Positions 23,994 to 35,530 of a DNA stretch of 64,000 nucleotides are shown in pieces. Below the pieces are notes generated by a model. It was given only the letters and a program-made list of their open reading frames with translations. It had not been told where the DNA came from and ran no database searches. The number at the start of each line of letters is the position of its first letter. The first letter of the stretch is position 1. The stretch comes from Parasitella parasitica (Eukaryota > Mucoromycota > Mucoromycetes > Mucorales > Mucoraceae). The translations under genes were made by a program, and so were the position numbers. Location: positions 20,379 to 84,378 of the forward strand of contig MU619254.1 of assembly GCA_025201805.1 (NCBI GenBank), read 5' to 3'.

Positions 23994-25191
23994 ATGAGCA
24001 CAACATTAATTGCGTCTGCAACTTGTCCAGTTTTGACGGACGGTACTACAGCTATTCAATGGATATATGTAAGACATTCACATAATATCAAATTGCTTCG
24101 TACATACTCATCAAATCTAATCAATTAGAATATCTTTGGCGATTGCGTTTACGGATGGCAAGAATCAGTTAGCTTACTGTTTGGTTACCTTTCAATATTA
24201 TGCTGGTTAAACGCACAGATGCCGTAAGTTTCCAACATGACTAAATCTACGCAATTACCCATACCTTATTTTATATAGCCAAGTGATCAAAAATTACAGG
24301 ATTCGTGATGCCGACGGGCTCAGCTTTAGCTTCCTGACGGTCTGGTTAACGGGTAGGTATTTTTGGTATTTACCAATTGAGCTGATTATTAATTACGTTT
24401 ATACAGGTGATATTGCAAACTTTGTTGGTTGCGTTATCACAGGCCAGCTTCCATTTCAAATCATTCTGTCTATTTATTTCACAATAATCGATACCATTCT
24501 ATGCTTCCAGTGGCTTTATTACGTCAAATATACAAACAACAGTATCCGTCGCTGGTTCGATGGAGATGATCAAGAATTTAAGTTTTCAGCCGCTTCTAAC
24601 GGCCCCAACACAAGTAATTCTGCAGTGGCTGATACAGAAACGCTCTACACCACATACAGTACTGGTGCTAGAGCTAAGGAGATTAACGAACAATCATCGC
24701 TTTTGGGCTCTTCTCCTCAACCCAAGAAATATGCTACTACCATGTTGATGGCATTTTGCTTCTTCAGTTTTGGGAATCTGCCTTCTGCCACTGGTTTATT
24801 TTCTGCAAACACATTAGCAGAGACGGCCACTGTCGTCATTACATCAACAACAGTAGATGATGGCAACAAGACCATTTGGGTTGGTAGATTCTTTGCTTGG
24901 CTTTGCACATTTCTTTACCTTTCTTCACGTTTACCTCAAATCTATCAAAATTTCCGTCGTCGCTCATGTGAAGGGTTATCAATGTTTCTATTCTTCTTTG
25001 CTGCAATGGGAAACCTGACTTATGTACTCAGTATCTTTACCAACCCCCACGCCACACGTGCCACCATGTTGGAAGCTGTTCCTTACATCATCGGAAGCGC
25101 TGGTACCCTGATTTTTGATGGCACTATCTTTGCTCAATATGCATTGTATACAAGCAAGGATACACGACAAACTGAAGCCGTACTTGTCTAG
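23994..25191 (+). CDS. PQ-loop family vacuolar/lysosomal amino-acid transporter
   Basis: Three exons, 23994-24068, 24129-24223 and 24279-25191, 360 residues. Two PQ-loop repeats are visible: NAQMPQVIKNYRIRDADGLS (about residues 54-73) and SSRLPQIYQNFRRRSCEGLS near the C-terminus. Each carries the Pro-Gln pair and the Glu/Asp-Gly-Leu-Ser turn. Hydrophobic segments give about seven membrane helices with a hydrophilic loop of about 75 residues in the middle. Known relatives are yeast Ypq1-3 and human PQLC2, exporters of cationic amino acids from vacuoles or lysosomes; substrate here is inference. It ends about 430 bp from the convergent septin gene. Confidence 0.88.
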
Positions 25192-25621
25192 AGATTATTG
25201 TAAATAATTGTAAATTTTACTCTTTATTATCTTCTCCTTTATTTTTTCTCCTTTTTTTTTTTTGCAAGTAGACCTTATATACCTATACCTTTTTTTTTCC
25301 CTTAATATTTTTACCTCGCACAAACATATATACCGTACATGTTGTTGACACATTATAAGACGAAGAAATAAATATTTTGAGGGTTTTGCCCTCATGATTT
25401 GAAATATTCTCTGTTTTTCAATGGTATCACTGAAGCAGGCATCCAAAGCAGATATTACATTTAAAACCTCCTTACTATACCGATGTGAATAAAATTTCAA
25501 AGCAGAAAGTGTCAAGACATAGCTCAAACACTCGCATTTCAACGCATGAAAAACCCTTTTCAAAAAAAAAGAAAAAAAAAAATCGATTGCTTCTAAATAT
25601 GTTATTTTTGATCGAGTGAAA
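25192..25621. other. convergent 3' flanks
   Basis: AT-rich spacer between the PQ-loop gene and the septin gene; 3' UTRs only. T-runs on both sides may be termination or polyadenylation signals. Confidence 0.5.
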
Positions 25622-26860
25622 TTAACGTCTAATTGAGCTACCATTTTTGCGGTACAGAGCTTCCAATTCTGATTGCATCGCCTTAATCTGAGCATGACTC
25701 GTCTCCAAGTCCTTATTCAAACGATCTCTTTCAGAAACAAGCTTAGTCTCCCATTGACGGAAACGAGTTTCCTCCTTTTTGACCTGTTCAGTAAACTCTT
25801 TGCGCAGCGATTCTTCCTTTTCTCTGTACTTTGGATTCTCTGCCTTCACAGATTTAGCCTCGCCAGATTTACGCGTAGACAACTCAAAGAGACGATAGTT
25901 TTCATAGTGCACAAGCTCTGTTGTTTCGATTATATCCGACATATGAGAGCGAATCAACAAGTGCCTTAGTTTCTTAAAATCGCAATGCTGTTCGTTTTCA
26001 ACTTCGGCCACGCCCCACGAGTAAGCACGGCCCTTGACTGTGCGACCATCTACAGTTTGGACATCCTGAATTGAACCAATGACACTGAACGGCATAGCGG
26101 ATGTAATGGCCTTGTTGGATTGAGTTACATGTTCGTCATCGCTTTCACTAGGACATTGGTAGACCTTGATGTGATGGTGCTCTATATCATTTCTAATTCG
26201 TTGCTTGAATGCTGCGAGGTCTTTTGGTGTAAGTGTATCTGCCTTGGCAATGACAGGTATTAAATTGACTCTGGATCCCAATCGTTTCATCATTTCTATA
26301 TCCAAAGGCTTCAAACAGTGTCCTGTAGGTCTGATAAAGTACAAGCATGCATGCACTCTCATGTCAACTTTGTTGTTTCGATAGGGTTGCTGCTCTTGTC
26401 GCATGTAGCGTTCGTGCTGATCATCGATGAACTCAGAAATAGGCACCCAGCTATTATGGCTATTCACATAGTCGCCGAAACCAGGCGTATCAATGATGGA
26501 TAACTTTACTTTGAATTTGTTTTCCTCGATTTCTGGTTGTTTGCTTTAGCATATTAGATCAAGGAATTCAGGAGGGATGTACAGAGGGATGTACAATACT
26601 GAATTACCTGTTTTGGTAATTTCGATTTCAACTGTTCCACTCAGTTGCTTTCTCTGTCTTTTAGATAGATCTTTGGGATCTTTGAGTGCTGTCGAGAACA
26701 ATGTGTTGACAAAGGTGGATTTTCCTGTGCCCGATTCACCGCAGACCATGATGTTAAAGTTGACACCCTTATTAGTGACAATCTTGTGTCTTTGGTTAGG
26801 CAGATGAGCTATGCCGATGATGGGCTGATTACTGTTCGGTAAGGTGACAAAAGGAGGCAT
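25622..26860 (-). CDS. septin GTPase
   Basis: Two exons on the minus strand, 26860-26608 and 26532-25622, 387 residues; the 75-nt intron falls just before the switch region. Order of elements: septin N-terminus GIAHLPNQRHKIVTNKG, P-loop GESGTGKS (about 41-48), DTPGFGDY (G3, about 99-106), AKADTL (G4), the septin-unique element around SWGVAEVENEQHCDF, then a C-terminal coiled coil of about 80 residues rich in K and E. Known role: heteromeric filaments at septation and growth sites, recruited to the cell cortex. The LPNQRHKIV start is shared with the Cdc11/Cdc12 and AspA/AspC type; the exact subgroup is not assigned. The intron contains a tandem GGATGTACA repeat. Confidence 0.94.
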
Positions 26861-27013
26861 AGTTTATTGATTGAGATGTAAACAAGGAAATAGCAGAGCA
26901 AAAGATAAATTTGATATACACAAGATGAAAGGGCTATTTAAACAAGGAATTGCAATTGGATGGAAATTGGTCATGTAACACAGTTAGTGGCAGGGTATAG
27001 AATGCTTGTGCGA
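26861..27013. other. short spacer, septin promoter side
   Basis: Purine-rich on the plus strand; no gene. Confidence 0.4.
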
Positions 27014-27277
27014 TTAATACAGCGATGTTGAAATGAGGTCCTTTTGAATGAAATCATCTGCGCTGTTGTTTGATAGACCAAAGATGGCGACTATCGAGGA
27101 GGAGGAGGAGGAAGCATTGGCGGCAGAGTGATTAGTAATGAAAATGGGATGACTTTTTTTGACGAGTTCCTCGGAAGAGTCTTCCAAAGATATTCGGCTG
27201 CTTGTTTGCTGCGAGGATGTGGAAGGCTTGATTGTATTCACTGAATTGCGTATTCCGTTAAAAATTCTTGAGAACAT
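27014..27277 (-). CDS. possible small Ser-rich protein, 87 residues, unknown
   Basis: ATG at 27277 gives MFSRIFNGIRNSVNTIK followed by S/T-rich sequence and a run of six serines, ending DLISTSLY. A TATAAATA box lies about 42 bp upstream of this ATG (27319-27326). That is good spacing for a real, possibly strongly expressed small gene, and it also makes the longer in-frame ATG at 27367 unlikely. The N-terminus is amphipathic and basic. No known domain. Confidence 0.45.
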   Translation of the reverse strand: MFSRIFNGIRNSVNTIKPSTSSQQTSSRISLEDSSEELVKKSHPIFITNHSAANASSSSSSIVAIFGLSNNSADDFIQKDLISTSLY

Positions 27278-27318
27278 GTTTTGGATAAAGGTGAAAACGA
27301 GTTGATGCAGTTGTACGG

Positions 27319-27326
27319 TATTTATA
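27319..27326 (-). promoter_or_regulatory. TATA box of the small Ser-rich gene
   Basis: TATAAATA on the minus strand, about 42 bp before the ATG at 27277. Confidence 0.5.
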
Positions 27327-27587
27327 CCATTCCAAAAAGTCACGCCATCGTAGAGTAACACCACCATTACTAATCTCCTTCATACATCACTCAGCCAGTG
27401 CTTGCTACTGCCGAGAATCGCCTGCTGGTAGAGTGGGCAGTCCCACAGTAAGGCGCTTTATAACGTAGCTAGTTTGATTTTACGATTGAAACTGCAGTAT
27501 TTTATTGGTTTGATTAGATCCTTATTAAGCAATTTTCTTGTTTGAAAACAACATCCAGTATCTTTCCCATCAATCCACCATTATCGC

Positions 27588-29132
27588 ATGCCTTCCAAAA
27601 GAGACTCGCCTGTCTTACCTGGCACATGCGAATCAGTCAACGGTGATGATGACACCTTCACCGCACAAGAAATCACCCAAGAAGATAGCGTAAGCTAACA
27701 TTGTTACATTTTCCCATTCCTGCATATACGGTAGTACTAATGCTACTAACAAAAGCTGTTCTATACAGAAGTCGACGAACTCCAGATGCATGGTATCGGA
27801 GTAGCAGATATTACCAAACTCAAGATGGCAGGTGTTTGCACAGTAAGGGTAAGTAATAGCCAACTGCCTGCAATTACACTTTCGTTACAAATGATTCAAG
27901 GGCGTCCAAATGATGACCAAGAAAACTCTCTTGAAAATCAAGGGTTTATCCGAAACAAAGGTGGATAAAATAAAAGAAGCAGCTATTAAAAGCCAAGTAT
28001 GTTCAAGATATCGAAGGCTTTGCATGCTGTCTCATGCTCAAACGTAATAGGGCCCTGGCTTTGTCACAGCTAAAGAGATAGCTGTACAAAGGGAAAAGGT
28101 TGTCAAAATTTCAACCGGCAGTAAGCAGCTTGATGTATTACTCGGCGGTAGTGTATGCTTGTTTGCCCCGCAAAAACCTATTAATGCTGCGATGCAACAG
28201 GTGGAATCCAAACCATGTCCTTGACTGAAGTATTCGGGGAGTACAGAACCGGCAAAACTCAATTAGCCCATACGTTATGTGTGCAAGTTCAACTATCCGA
28301 AGGCGATGGAGGCGCCAATAGTAAAGCTGGTGAGCAGTATATATGATGTTGAAAAAAAAAAAAAAAAAAAAGGGTTTCTAAATTACATGCACAATATATA
28401 GCATACATTGATACGGAGGGTACATTTAGACCTGATCGCATTGTATCTATTGCAGATAGGTTTGGCGTAGATCCTGAAATTGTACTCGATAACATTGTGG
28501 TTGCTCGTGCATGGAACAGCGATCAACAAATGGACTTGATTAGTGAATTAGCCGCCCACTTTGCTGAGCAAAGAGGTGCTTATCGTCTTTTAGTCATTGA
28601 CTCCATCATTTCACTCTTTAGATGTGATTACTCTGGACGCGGTGAATTGGCCGACAGACAGCAGAAGCTTAATCAGATGCTGAGTCGTTTAACCAAGATA
28701 TCCGAAGAATACAATATCGCCGTATTCTTGACTAATCAAGTGTCATCTGATCCAGGAGGTTTGAAGCCTGTGTGTTGAGGAGAGTACCGCACAAATGACT
28801 AATGAGCATATGCTTGTATTAATATAGGAGGCATGACATTTGTCGCTGACCCAAAAAAGCCTGTTGGTGGACATGTATTGGCAAGTGTGCACAAAAACTT
28901 GTATTACAAATTACTAATATTACACTTATAGGCTCATGCGTAAGTCTCCATGCAAACCAAATGTGCTTGTAATTATTAATTATGTAAGCTATCTAGTTCT
29001 TCGACTCGTGTCTACTTAAGAAAGGGTAGAGGCGAAGAGAGAGTAGCCAAATTATTCGATTCACCTGATATGCCTGAAAGCGAAGCATCTTATGCCATCA
29101 ACAGTGGCGGTATCATCGATATCACTTTCTGA
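27588..29132 (+). CDS. DMC1: meiotic recombinase Dmc1 (RecA/Rad51 family)
   Basis: Nine exons, 27588-27689, 27756-27848, 27901-27996, 28051-28147, 28201-28329, 28402-28758, 28828-28880, 28932-28939 and 28997-29132, sum to 1071 nt, 356 residues. The N-terminal helix-hairpin-helix reads LKMAGVCTV...[24 protein letters not shown]. The ATPase core has LLGGGIQTM, Walker A GEYRTGKT (about 142-149), FRPDRI, Walker [27 protein letters not shown] and [31 protein letters not shown] and SPDMPESEA are Dmc1-like rather than Rad51-like. Role: strand exchange in meiosis. The seventh intron is GC-AG (28881-28931) and the eighth exon is an 8-nt microexon. The C-terminus IIDITF departs from the usual GDAKE ending. 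Confidence 0.92.
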
Positions 29133-29239
29133 TCCTACACGTATGATCCTCACATTTGCTATATGATACCCTCAACACAGATGCACATTTGCATATGCTA
29201 ATATATAATAAACGCCTTTACCTTTATTCGCCATATAGT

Positions 29240-30119
29240 CTAGTTTTCCTTTTTCTTTTTCAGCTCACCTCGCATGTATCGCTTACGCTGATGCATCATG
29301 TGAGAAAATAAAACAGGGAAACCTAATGATGGATATGAGATTTAGATTGATTGGCTGCAAAAAGAAAAGATGCCGGTCGTTACCTGGAACGTATACGAGA
29401 GAAACAACGATTAATCCATAGTAATACAGAGGACTGATAGCCTTAGCGTAGGGTAATGCTTGATACACCATCATCATTTCGGAAAACACTCCTACGGGGT
29501 ACAGGACTAGAAAGAAATTATAACGAGCCCACATTACGACGCCCGGCACTTGTCCTCCACTGAGATGAAAGACATAAAAGATGTAGCGCACACATTCAGC
29601 AATAGACCATGCGATTACCATGGTGGAAAAAGACCAATGTGTATGGATCTCTGGCACAACATCGTTGACAGCCCATACCAAAAATAAACGGGATGCCACC
29701 TGCATGGCAGTTGTCATCAAAGGTGCTCTGACCCAACCCAGCAGAGAATGAAGCACCTACGACATGAATTATTCATGACAAGCACATCAGTGGCATTTTC
29801 AATTTATATATACCTCATATAAAGCAGCAGTTTGAACATAGCTTAAAGCAGGCCATGTAACATCAAACACATGTTTACAGTCGCCATGATTGTTGTAAAT
29901 CTCAGAAACTGTCAAAAAAAGTATCCAACACCAGCCCATAGTAGATACTTGGTTGTATGATAATAAATACCATTCAACAAAACTCTTGGGGCCTGGTGGT
30001 GGGGGGCGTTTTTCTTGACATTGTCTTTGTGTAGTATCTTGTGTCAAGATCAGCAAGAATTAGCGTGTTGTGCTATGCAATAATTGCGAATGAAAAACCT
30101 TACTATCACTCGTAGCCAT
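29240..30119 (-). CDS. PHS1: very-long-chain (3R)-3-hydroxyacyl-CoA dehydratase (Phs1/HACD)
   Basis: Four exons on the minus strand, 30119-30104, 30037-29814, 29756-29384 and 29322-29240, 231 residues. Exon 1 encodes only MATSD plus one base. Family motifs: YLLSYNQVSTMGWCWIL, ALYEVLHSLLGWVR, QVASRLFLVWAV, WSIAECVRYIFY and RYNFFLVLYPVGVFSE, which holds the catalytic tyrosine and glutamate. Several hydrophobic segments fit a six-helix ER membrane protein, and the C-terminus KKKKEN carries a dilysine ER-retrieval signal. Known reaction: third step of the fatty-acid elongation cycle that makes very-long-chain acyl-CoA for sphingolipids. It complements, but is not linked to, the ceramidase gene. 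The last exon restores the conserved tail, which unspliced reading would lose. Confidence 0.92.
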
Positions 30120-31731
30120 CTTCAAGAAATGTTTGCCAACAAGAAACAAAAAAAATTAAAAGCTTTTTTTTTGTATCCATCCTCGGTGGTTAATCAAATC
30201 TACCGTCAAGATTTGTTAAAAAACACTTACTTTTAGACTACCAGTGCTTAAAGCTGGATTTAAACATGCTTGGTTTATCATCCTCAAATTCGACCAATTT
30301 TAGCATTTGACACCAAAACAAATAAATAATAATAAAAAAAAAACATATTGAAACTGATAAAATAAAATTAGTTAATTAACAATAATGTAAAAAAAAACAC
30401 AAGTCTTTTTCTCACAGTGTTTGTTATTGAAAGGTTTTTTTTTTGGCATGTTAATTGAATTTTCATTAGTTGGTTTTTCCGTGAGACGTCCTAAGGGAAT
30501 GACAGCTGAAAAATGCCTCTTTGTAAAATCTCAATTTTAATAAATCTCCTGTAAACTGAGCGACCTATTAAAATAAACACTTAAAAAATGGACCATGTAA
30601 CATATCTAAAAAGATCTATACCAGAATAATTCGTTATTTTGATATTGGTTTTTAACTAAAACACAAAGGTCTTTTTTTTTATCGTCTTAGCATGTTTATA
30701 ATTTTTTCTTTGTTATTTTTTGTTGCATGTAGATCAAGCCTGAGAGACTATGAAAACGAGCATTGGGATACTGATAATTGCCTGGAGATGTGTCGAGGTG
30801 TCCCTCAGCCTGCGCTTTATTGAGTGCGGAGGGGATCAGACGTTAATGGGATTGCATCAAGAACAGATTGGCAATGCTCTTTCCAAACATCAGCCAGGGA
30901 AGCGACAAGGGACAAGGATGTTGTGAGTGTGGTAGAGTAGTAGTGCCAGAGCAAAGCTCTACCGTGAGATATTGACTGTGCTGAAGGATCAGATGATCAA
31001 GTTCAGTGTGGTGGTTACTGGTCATCGATACTTTTGGATAAGCTATTTGCAATTATGATGTAACTATCGAATGGAGCACCGTCTTCGTTTCAAGACCAAA
31101 AAACAAATCCTCAGTGAGCCCTATAAGAATAATTAATCAACTTATTAAAGCACATCATCTGTTAATTTTTGAATCTATTTCTAGTTCATCTTTTCAATAG
31201 TCCAATATTGGCTTATTTACAAAGCTAAAAGGAAAGAATTCTTTCTCTCTCAACGCGCATCAACTTTACTTGAAAATCGAGACTTTCGAGACGGAATCTC
31301 ACGCATGCTTACTTTATCTTCTTTGACTGCAAACTTACAAATCTCTTACCTTTGCTGTCTACATCAGATACCCATCGTATGTCACAGATCTTTGATAAGA
31401 AGCTTTCTTTTCATATATGTAGCATATATGGACGCATAAAGTCCATATTTAAGCCGTGTCATAATATTTACAGCAACGCGTGATCAAATATAGCTGCACA
31501 CAGCCCACACAAGCCTCGCATAAGTATGCATTATCGATTGTGTTTAATTGAGAAAACAGGCCTATAACATAATACGTGATTCACATAATCAACTCCTTGT
31601 AATGCAACTCCATAATTCCACAGAAAAGCAAAGGCCCTGCTGATCATAATCCGCATATTAAATTAGAATAAACATTGAATTCGTCTCCTTTTCTTCTTTC
31701 CTTGTTATCCTTGTTTCTTACATCATATATA
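30120..31731. other. AT-rich spacer with one GC-richer patch of unknown content
   Basis: Most is AT-rich without genes. The patch at about 30720-31100 is less AT-rich and has short frames on both strands (a minus frame at 30843-31052 and a plus frame from 30750 of about 56 codons) that resemble no family. It may be a decayed gene or repeat. Confidence 0.4.
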
Positions 31732-33130
31732 ATGAACATTGAAAGCAGTCTGGAGAAGATATCACAGACCCTGCAAAATTGGATTCAACAAAACGTTAGT
31801 TTGGCCGCTACAGTGGCAGACTTTTTTCAAAGCAACGCACAAAAACAAGACAGACTCCTCTTGACGGTTGCTGCAGGTGCGAGCGTTTTATTGTTGTATA
31901 TAGCTTCTGTTCGACATCTGCGATACAAAAGCATCAATGAAATCCGCAAAAAATACCCAAATCCTCAAGATGTGTTGGACAATATCGATATTGCTCGACA
32001 AGTCAATGCCATTACTATGAGAAAAGAGTTTCCCTGTAATTATCCGTGATGTTTTTGCACTGAGAATCATACATTTACCAATTTACATGTAGTTCTAGGA
32101 CGAGAAGGCGCAGAACTGGCTTTGTTTAAAACCTTTACCATCCCTACTATATCCAAATTATTAGCTGCCACAGGTGAATTTAAAAACCATTGTACTCGCA
32201 GAGCAGAAGATACCGAACTCATATTGCTCGAGCTTACCGAGACTTATTCTAGAATCCAAAAGCAACTTGCAAAGGATCCCAACACACCAGAGGAGCATGT
32301 TAAAGCACAATGGCAGAGACCGGATATGGCAGCGGCAAGATTAAATGAGATACATGGAAAATACAGTACCATTTTGAATGATGACTATATATACACTTTA
32401 GCGCTATTGATTTATGAGCCTGCATTGTGGATTAACCGATATGAATGGAGACAACTGGATGAGCGAGAGATTAACGTATGTTTTTCTTTTAAAAAAAAAG
32501 TGAATAATGATATGTTCTAAACGGTTGGGTCTGATTTAGGCCATATTCCGGGTGTGGTATGAAGTAGGTGTAGCAATGCAGATCAAAGATATCCCTGATA
32601 CACCAGAAAAGATGCTTACTTTCAAAAATGTAAGGCTTAGAGACTCATTATTTTTGTTTGTGGAAATATTAATGTCGAGGATCTGGTTTAATATAAAATA
32701 GAGATATGCGGATGAGCATATAAAGTATGCGCCCAGCAATTGGAAATGCGGTGAACCTACTTTTCGTCATCTTCTGTCTAGCATCCCATCATTTCTTAGG
32801 GAACCCCTTTATAAATTTGGTCTTCATTTACTGCCTTCTATTCTTGATCCTGCTGATGCTATAGCATTTCAGCTACCACAAGAATCCAAAGTCCTAACAC
32901 TCATATTCAAGTCAATAATGCATGCTCGCGCTTTGTTTATCCGACATTTAATGTTGCCAAGATCAACATTTACTAGTAGAACACCATTCTATCCAAACAG
33001 CAAAGGAAAATACGTACCTGAAATTTTCTACTACAAACCTCGCATCTACGAAGATGGCTACAGCATTTCAGAGCTCGGCCCTGAAAAGTTTAAAAACGAT
33101 ACAAGTTCAAAATGTCCCATGATGCATTAA
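31732..33130 (+). CDS. mpaB/rubber-oxygenase-like (DUF2236) ER-membrane oxygenase
   Basis: Four exons, 31732-32035, 32093-32475, 32540-32629 and 32702-33130, 401 residues. A single hydrophobic segment (LLLTVAAGASVLLLYIASV, about residues 44-62) is followed by a cytosolic catalytic region. Recognisable elements of the MpaB/rubber-oxygenase catalytic domain: FLGREGAELALFKTF, the ARLNEIHGKY motif in which the R-x-x-x-x-H pair is the heme-binding type in this family, EPALWINRYEWRQLDEREI, and PTFRHLLSSIPSFLREP. Known member: MpaB in mycophenolic acid biosynthesis, an ER-bound oxygenase that cleaves a prenyl chain; other members oxidise polyisoprenoids. Substrate here is unknown and no biosynthetic cluster surrounds the gene. 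Confidence 0.82.
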
Positions 33131-33416
33131 AGTGTGATCTATTTCTTTTTAATAATTTGCAGTTCAAGATGAAAAATAAGTTATAAGAGTTGTGTATATA
33201 CAAATATATAATATATAATGAGATAAAGAGAAGGGAGAAGGGAGAAGGTAGAAAAAAGAGTAGGGATTGGAAAAATGATGCTGCTATGTAATAATGCTTT
33301 TTTGCTTCATATAAAGAATCTTGGAAATTGATGATTTTTTTCTTGCCAGGATAAAAAAAAAGGGGGGGGGGTAATAATAAGTATCAAGCAATTGATGAAA
33401 TAAATATGAGATTAGT

Positions 33417-34646
33417 TTAGAATAGCCAAGGATGAAAAAAAGTCTTTTGCTGTTGTTGCTGTTGTTGCTGCTGCTGTTGATGTTCAGGAGCTACTTGGAA
33501 ATTCGAAAAAGGAAAATTTACATAATTGCGAAGAGGACATCGAGCAGGCGGTTGTTCTTCTTCCGGTGATTCAAGATCAAATAAAAGCTGATGAGGTAGC
33601 AAACTCTCAGCATTCGAGGGCAACAGGGAATCTTCAGGGTCAAAAGTGCTGCTGAATTGATGCATCATCCGATTTCTCTTTGGGAATACATTTGTCTCAA
33701 ATCCAGAGAGTGGAGACATATTACTGCTGTCCAAGAACCAACTCTGCTCAAGTAGCTTTTTATTCTCGGCGGAAAAGATGGATTCTTGCCTCATATTGAC
33801 TATATCTTGCTTTTGAACATTGAGCTTTTCAGCAATAGCAGCAGCCTCATCCTTCTGTCTTTTCTCTTCCTCTTCTTTTTCGAGGTTCTTCATTTCAAGA
33901 GCATCGCCGGGAAGGTTGAAATGTCTAAATGTACAACGAGATCCGTAGGGACAAGAGCCAGTTTGATGATAAGTACGGCACTTTTGAGTCTTGTATTTAG
34001 GGTGGCGGTCAATTTCACGCAAATCAGCAGCACCATGAGCGTATTGGCACTTGTTTCCGTATCTACAGTGGCCACTTTCCTCCCAGTTGCGACATAATTC
34101 TGTCTTGTAGAGACTCTTTTGTTTCTTTTCAGAGTCATCCTGGTTGTCTGCTGATTTTTTGTTGGGGAATTTAGTTGATTTCTTTGAAGATTTGATTGAT
34201 TCACTGTCAGAATCAAGTTCTTCTTTTTTGTCTATTAAGGTTGTTTGTCAGCAAATGAAATGAAATCATTGGTGTTACCCATCCCCTAAAAAAACAAAGA
34301 CAGAGGGCCTTGTCTTCTCTCCAAATAACACGATATACTTACTTTTTGTTTCACGCTTCCTCTGGTAGTTATTAACAATGGGTTTTGCTGCTTTGAGGTC
34401 ATTCCCAACAGCTGATTGCTTGCAGTGATGAGAGCTGCGATCACTTTCTTCTTCTGAAAGACAAGGGCTGACATCTGAAGATTCGATAGAGGATGACTTG
34501 GAATTTTTACGTCCAGAAATTTCCAGATAGTTATCAAACAAACGTTCATCGATCTCTTCGTAGCTGTTGCTGAACTGATGCTCTTTGGTGAAGCTTAGCC
34601 CAAATGCTTTACGAGGAGAAACTGATAAGATATGAGAAGTGTTCAT
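33417..34646 (-). CDS. tandem CCCH zinc-finger protein (TIS11/Cth family)
   Basis: Two exons on the minus strand, 34646-34343 and 34231-33417, 372 residues, with a 111-nt intron, the longest found here. Two C-x8-C-x5-C-x3-H fingers (about residues 148-167 and 186-205) start with [20 protein letters not shown] and [20 protein letters not shown]. The YKTE/QLC lead-in and the 18-residue linker are the tristetraprolin/TIS11 arrangement that binds AU-rich 3' UTRs and promotes mRNA decay; yeast Cth2 does this under iron limitation. An acidic K/E helix and an S-rich region follow, ending in a polyglutamine run coded by CAACAGCAG near 33450-33480. Target mRNAs are not predictable. Confidence 0.9.
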
Positions 34647-35232
34647 GTAAATTATTAAAGCGAGTGAGAAAACAGCCAAAAAAAATTAAACATTTCAAAA
34701 AGATTTGGGGTTCTTTATATAAGCATTTTGAATAGAGTCACTCCACTTTTTCATGCTTTTTTAGTATTCATGGGGGGGGGGAGATTCACCTTCTCCGATG
34801 TGTCGCTGGCTGTGCTGCCGTAAGCCATTTATGGCATATCACTGGATCTGTCTGTAAGATAATTTGTGTGGTGAGTCTCACGTACATAATGGCATGCTTT
34901 TTAACAAGTTTCTCGGAGTTGTCTAATCTGATAATCATATCACAGTTTTTCCGTTGAATGGTATCGTACCTATGTATATAGGTATACTGACAAAGGCGTT
35001 CCCATACAAACATTACATCACTAGTATTAAGACAGACTTGAGAAAAGAAAAAAAAAAAAAAAGTATATAATCCACGTTATAATGTACATCGCAGCTGGAG
35101 CGTTTATCTGTATGCGCAGTCAATGTAAAGCCATTGACACATGAGAGGACAAAAACACCGCCAAGAGAAATACCCAGGCACCAAACAAAGAAGTAAATCA
35201 TCATATGTCCAACTCAACAGTTACCATGCGAA
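34647..35232. other. spacer, zinc-finger gene upstream region
   Basis: A G-run near 34771-34780 and two A-runs are present. Short overlapping frames have no recognisable domain. Confidence 0.45.
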
Positions 35233-35530
35233 ATGGCTTGCAGTCGTTACATTAACTACGTTTATGTCAACTGGATTAATGGCCTCCAAACTGTAGGCAA
35301 TCTTAAACAGAACTTTGGCGCTCCTTCTCGGCAGAAACAGAGAAAACGGTCGGCGTTAGATCAACAAGTCATTCAAGGTTTCAAAGGGTATTATGGAGGT
35401 AAGCACAATGAACGCAGAAAAGCATGTTGCTATGAATAAAATGTCCATATTTAGCTCAAAGGGTAGAAATACAATTTATTCGTGTGACAATATTCAGCAA
35501 CAATGGGCCTTGAGATTTTTATGGAAAAAA
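35233..35530 (+). CDS. possible small two-exon gene, unknown
   Basis: ATG at 35233 gives MACSRYINYVYVNWINGLQT, then a basic QKQRKRSALDQQVIQGFKGY segment. A strong donor (GGAG/GTAAGC, intron from about 35399) and an acceptor ATTTAG at about 35454 would continue as AQRVEIQFIRV and stop near 35515. The protein would be about 75 residues. No family recognised; expression is unproven. Confidence 0.3.
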
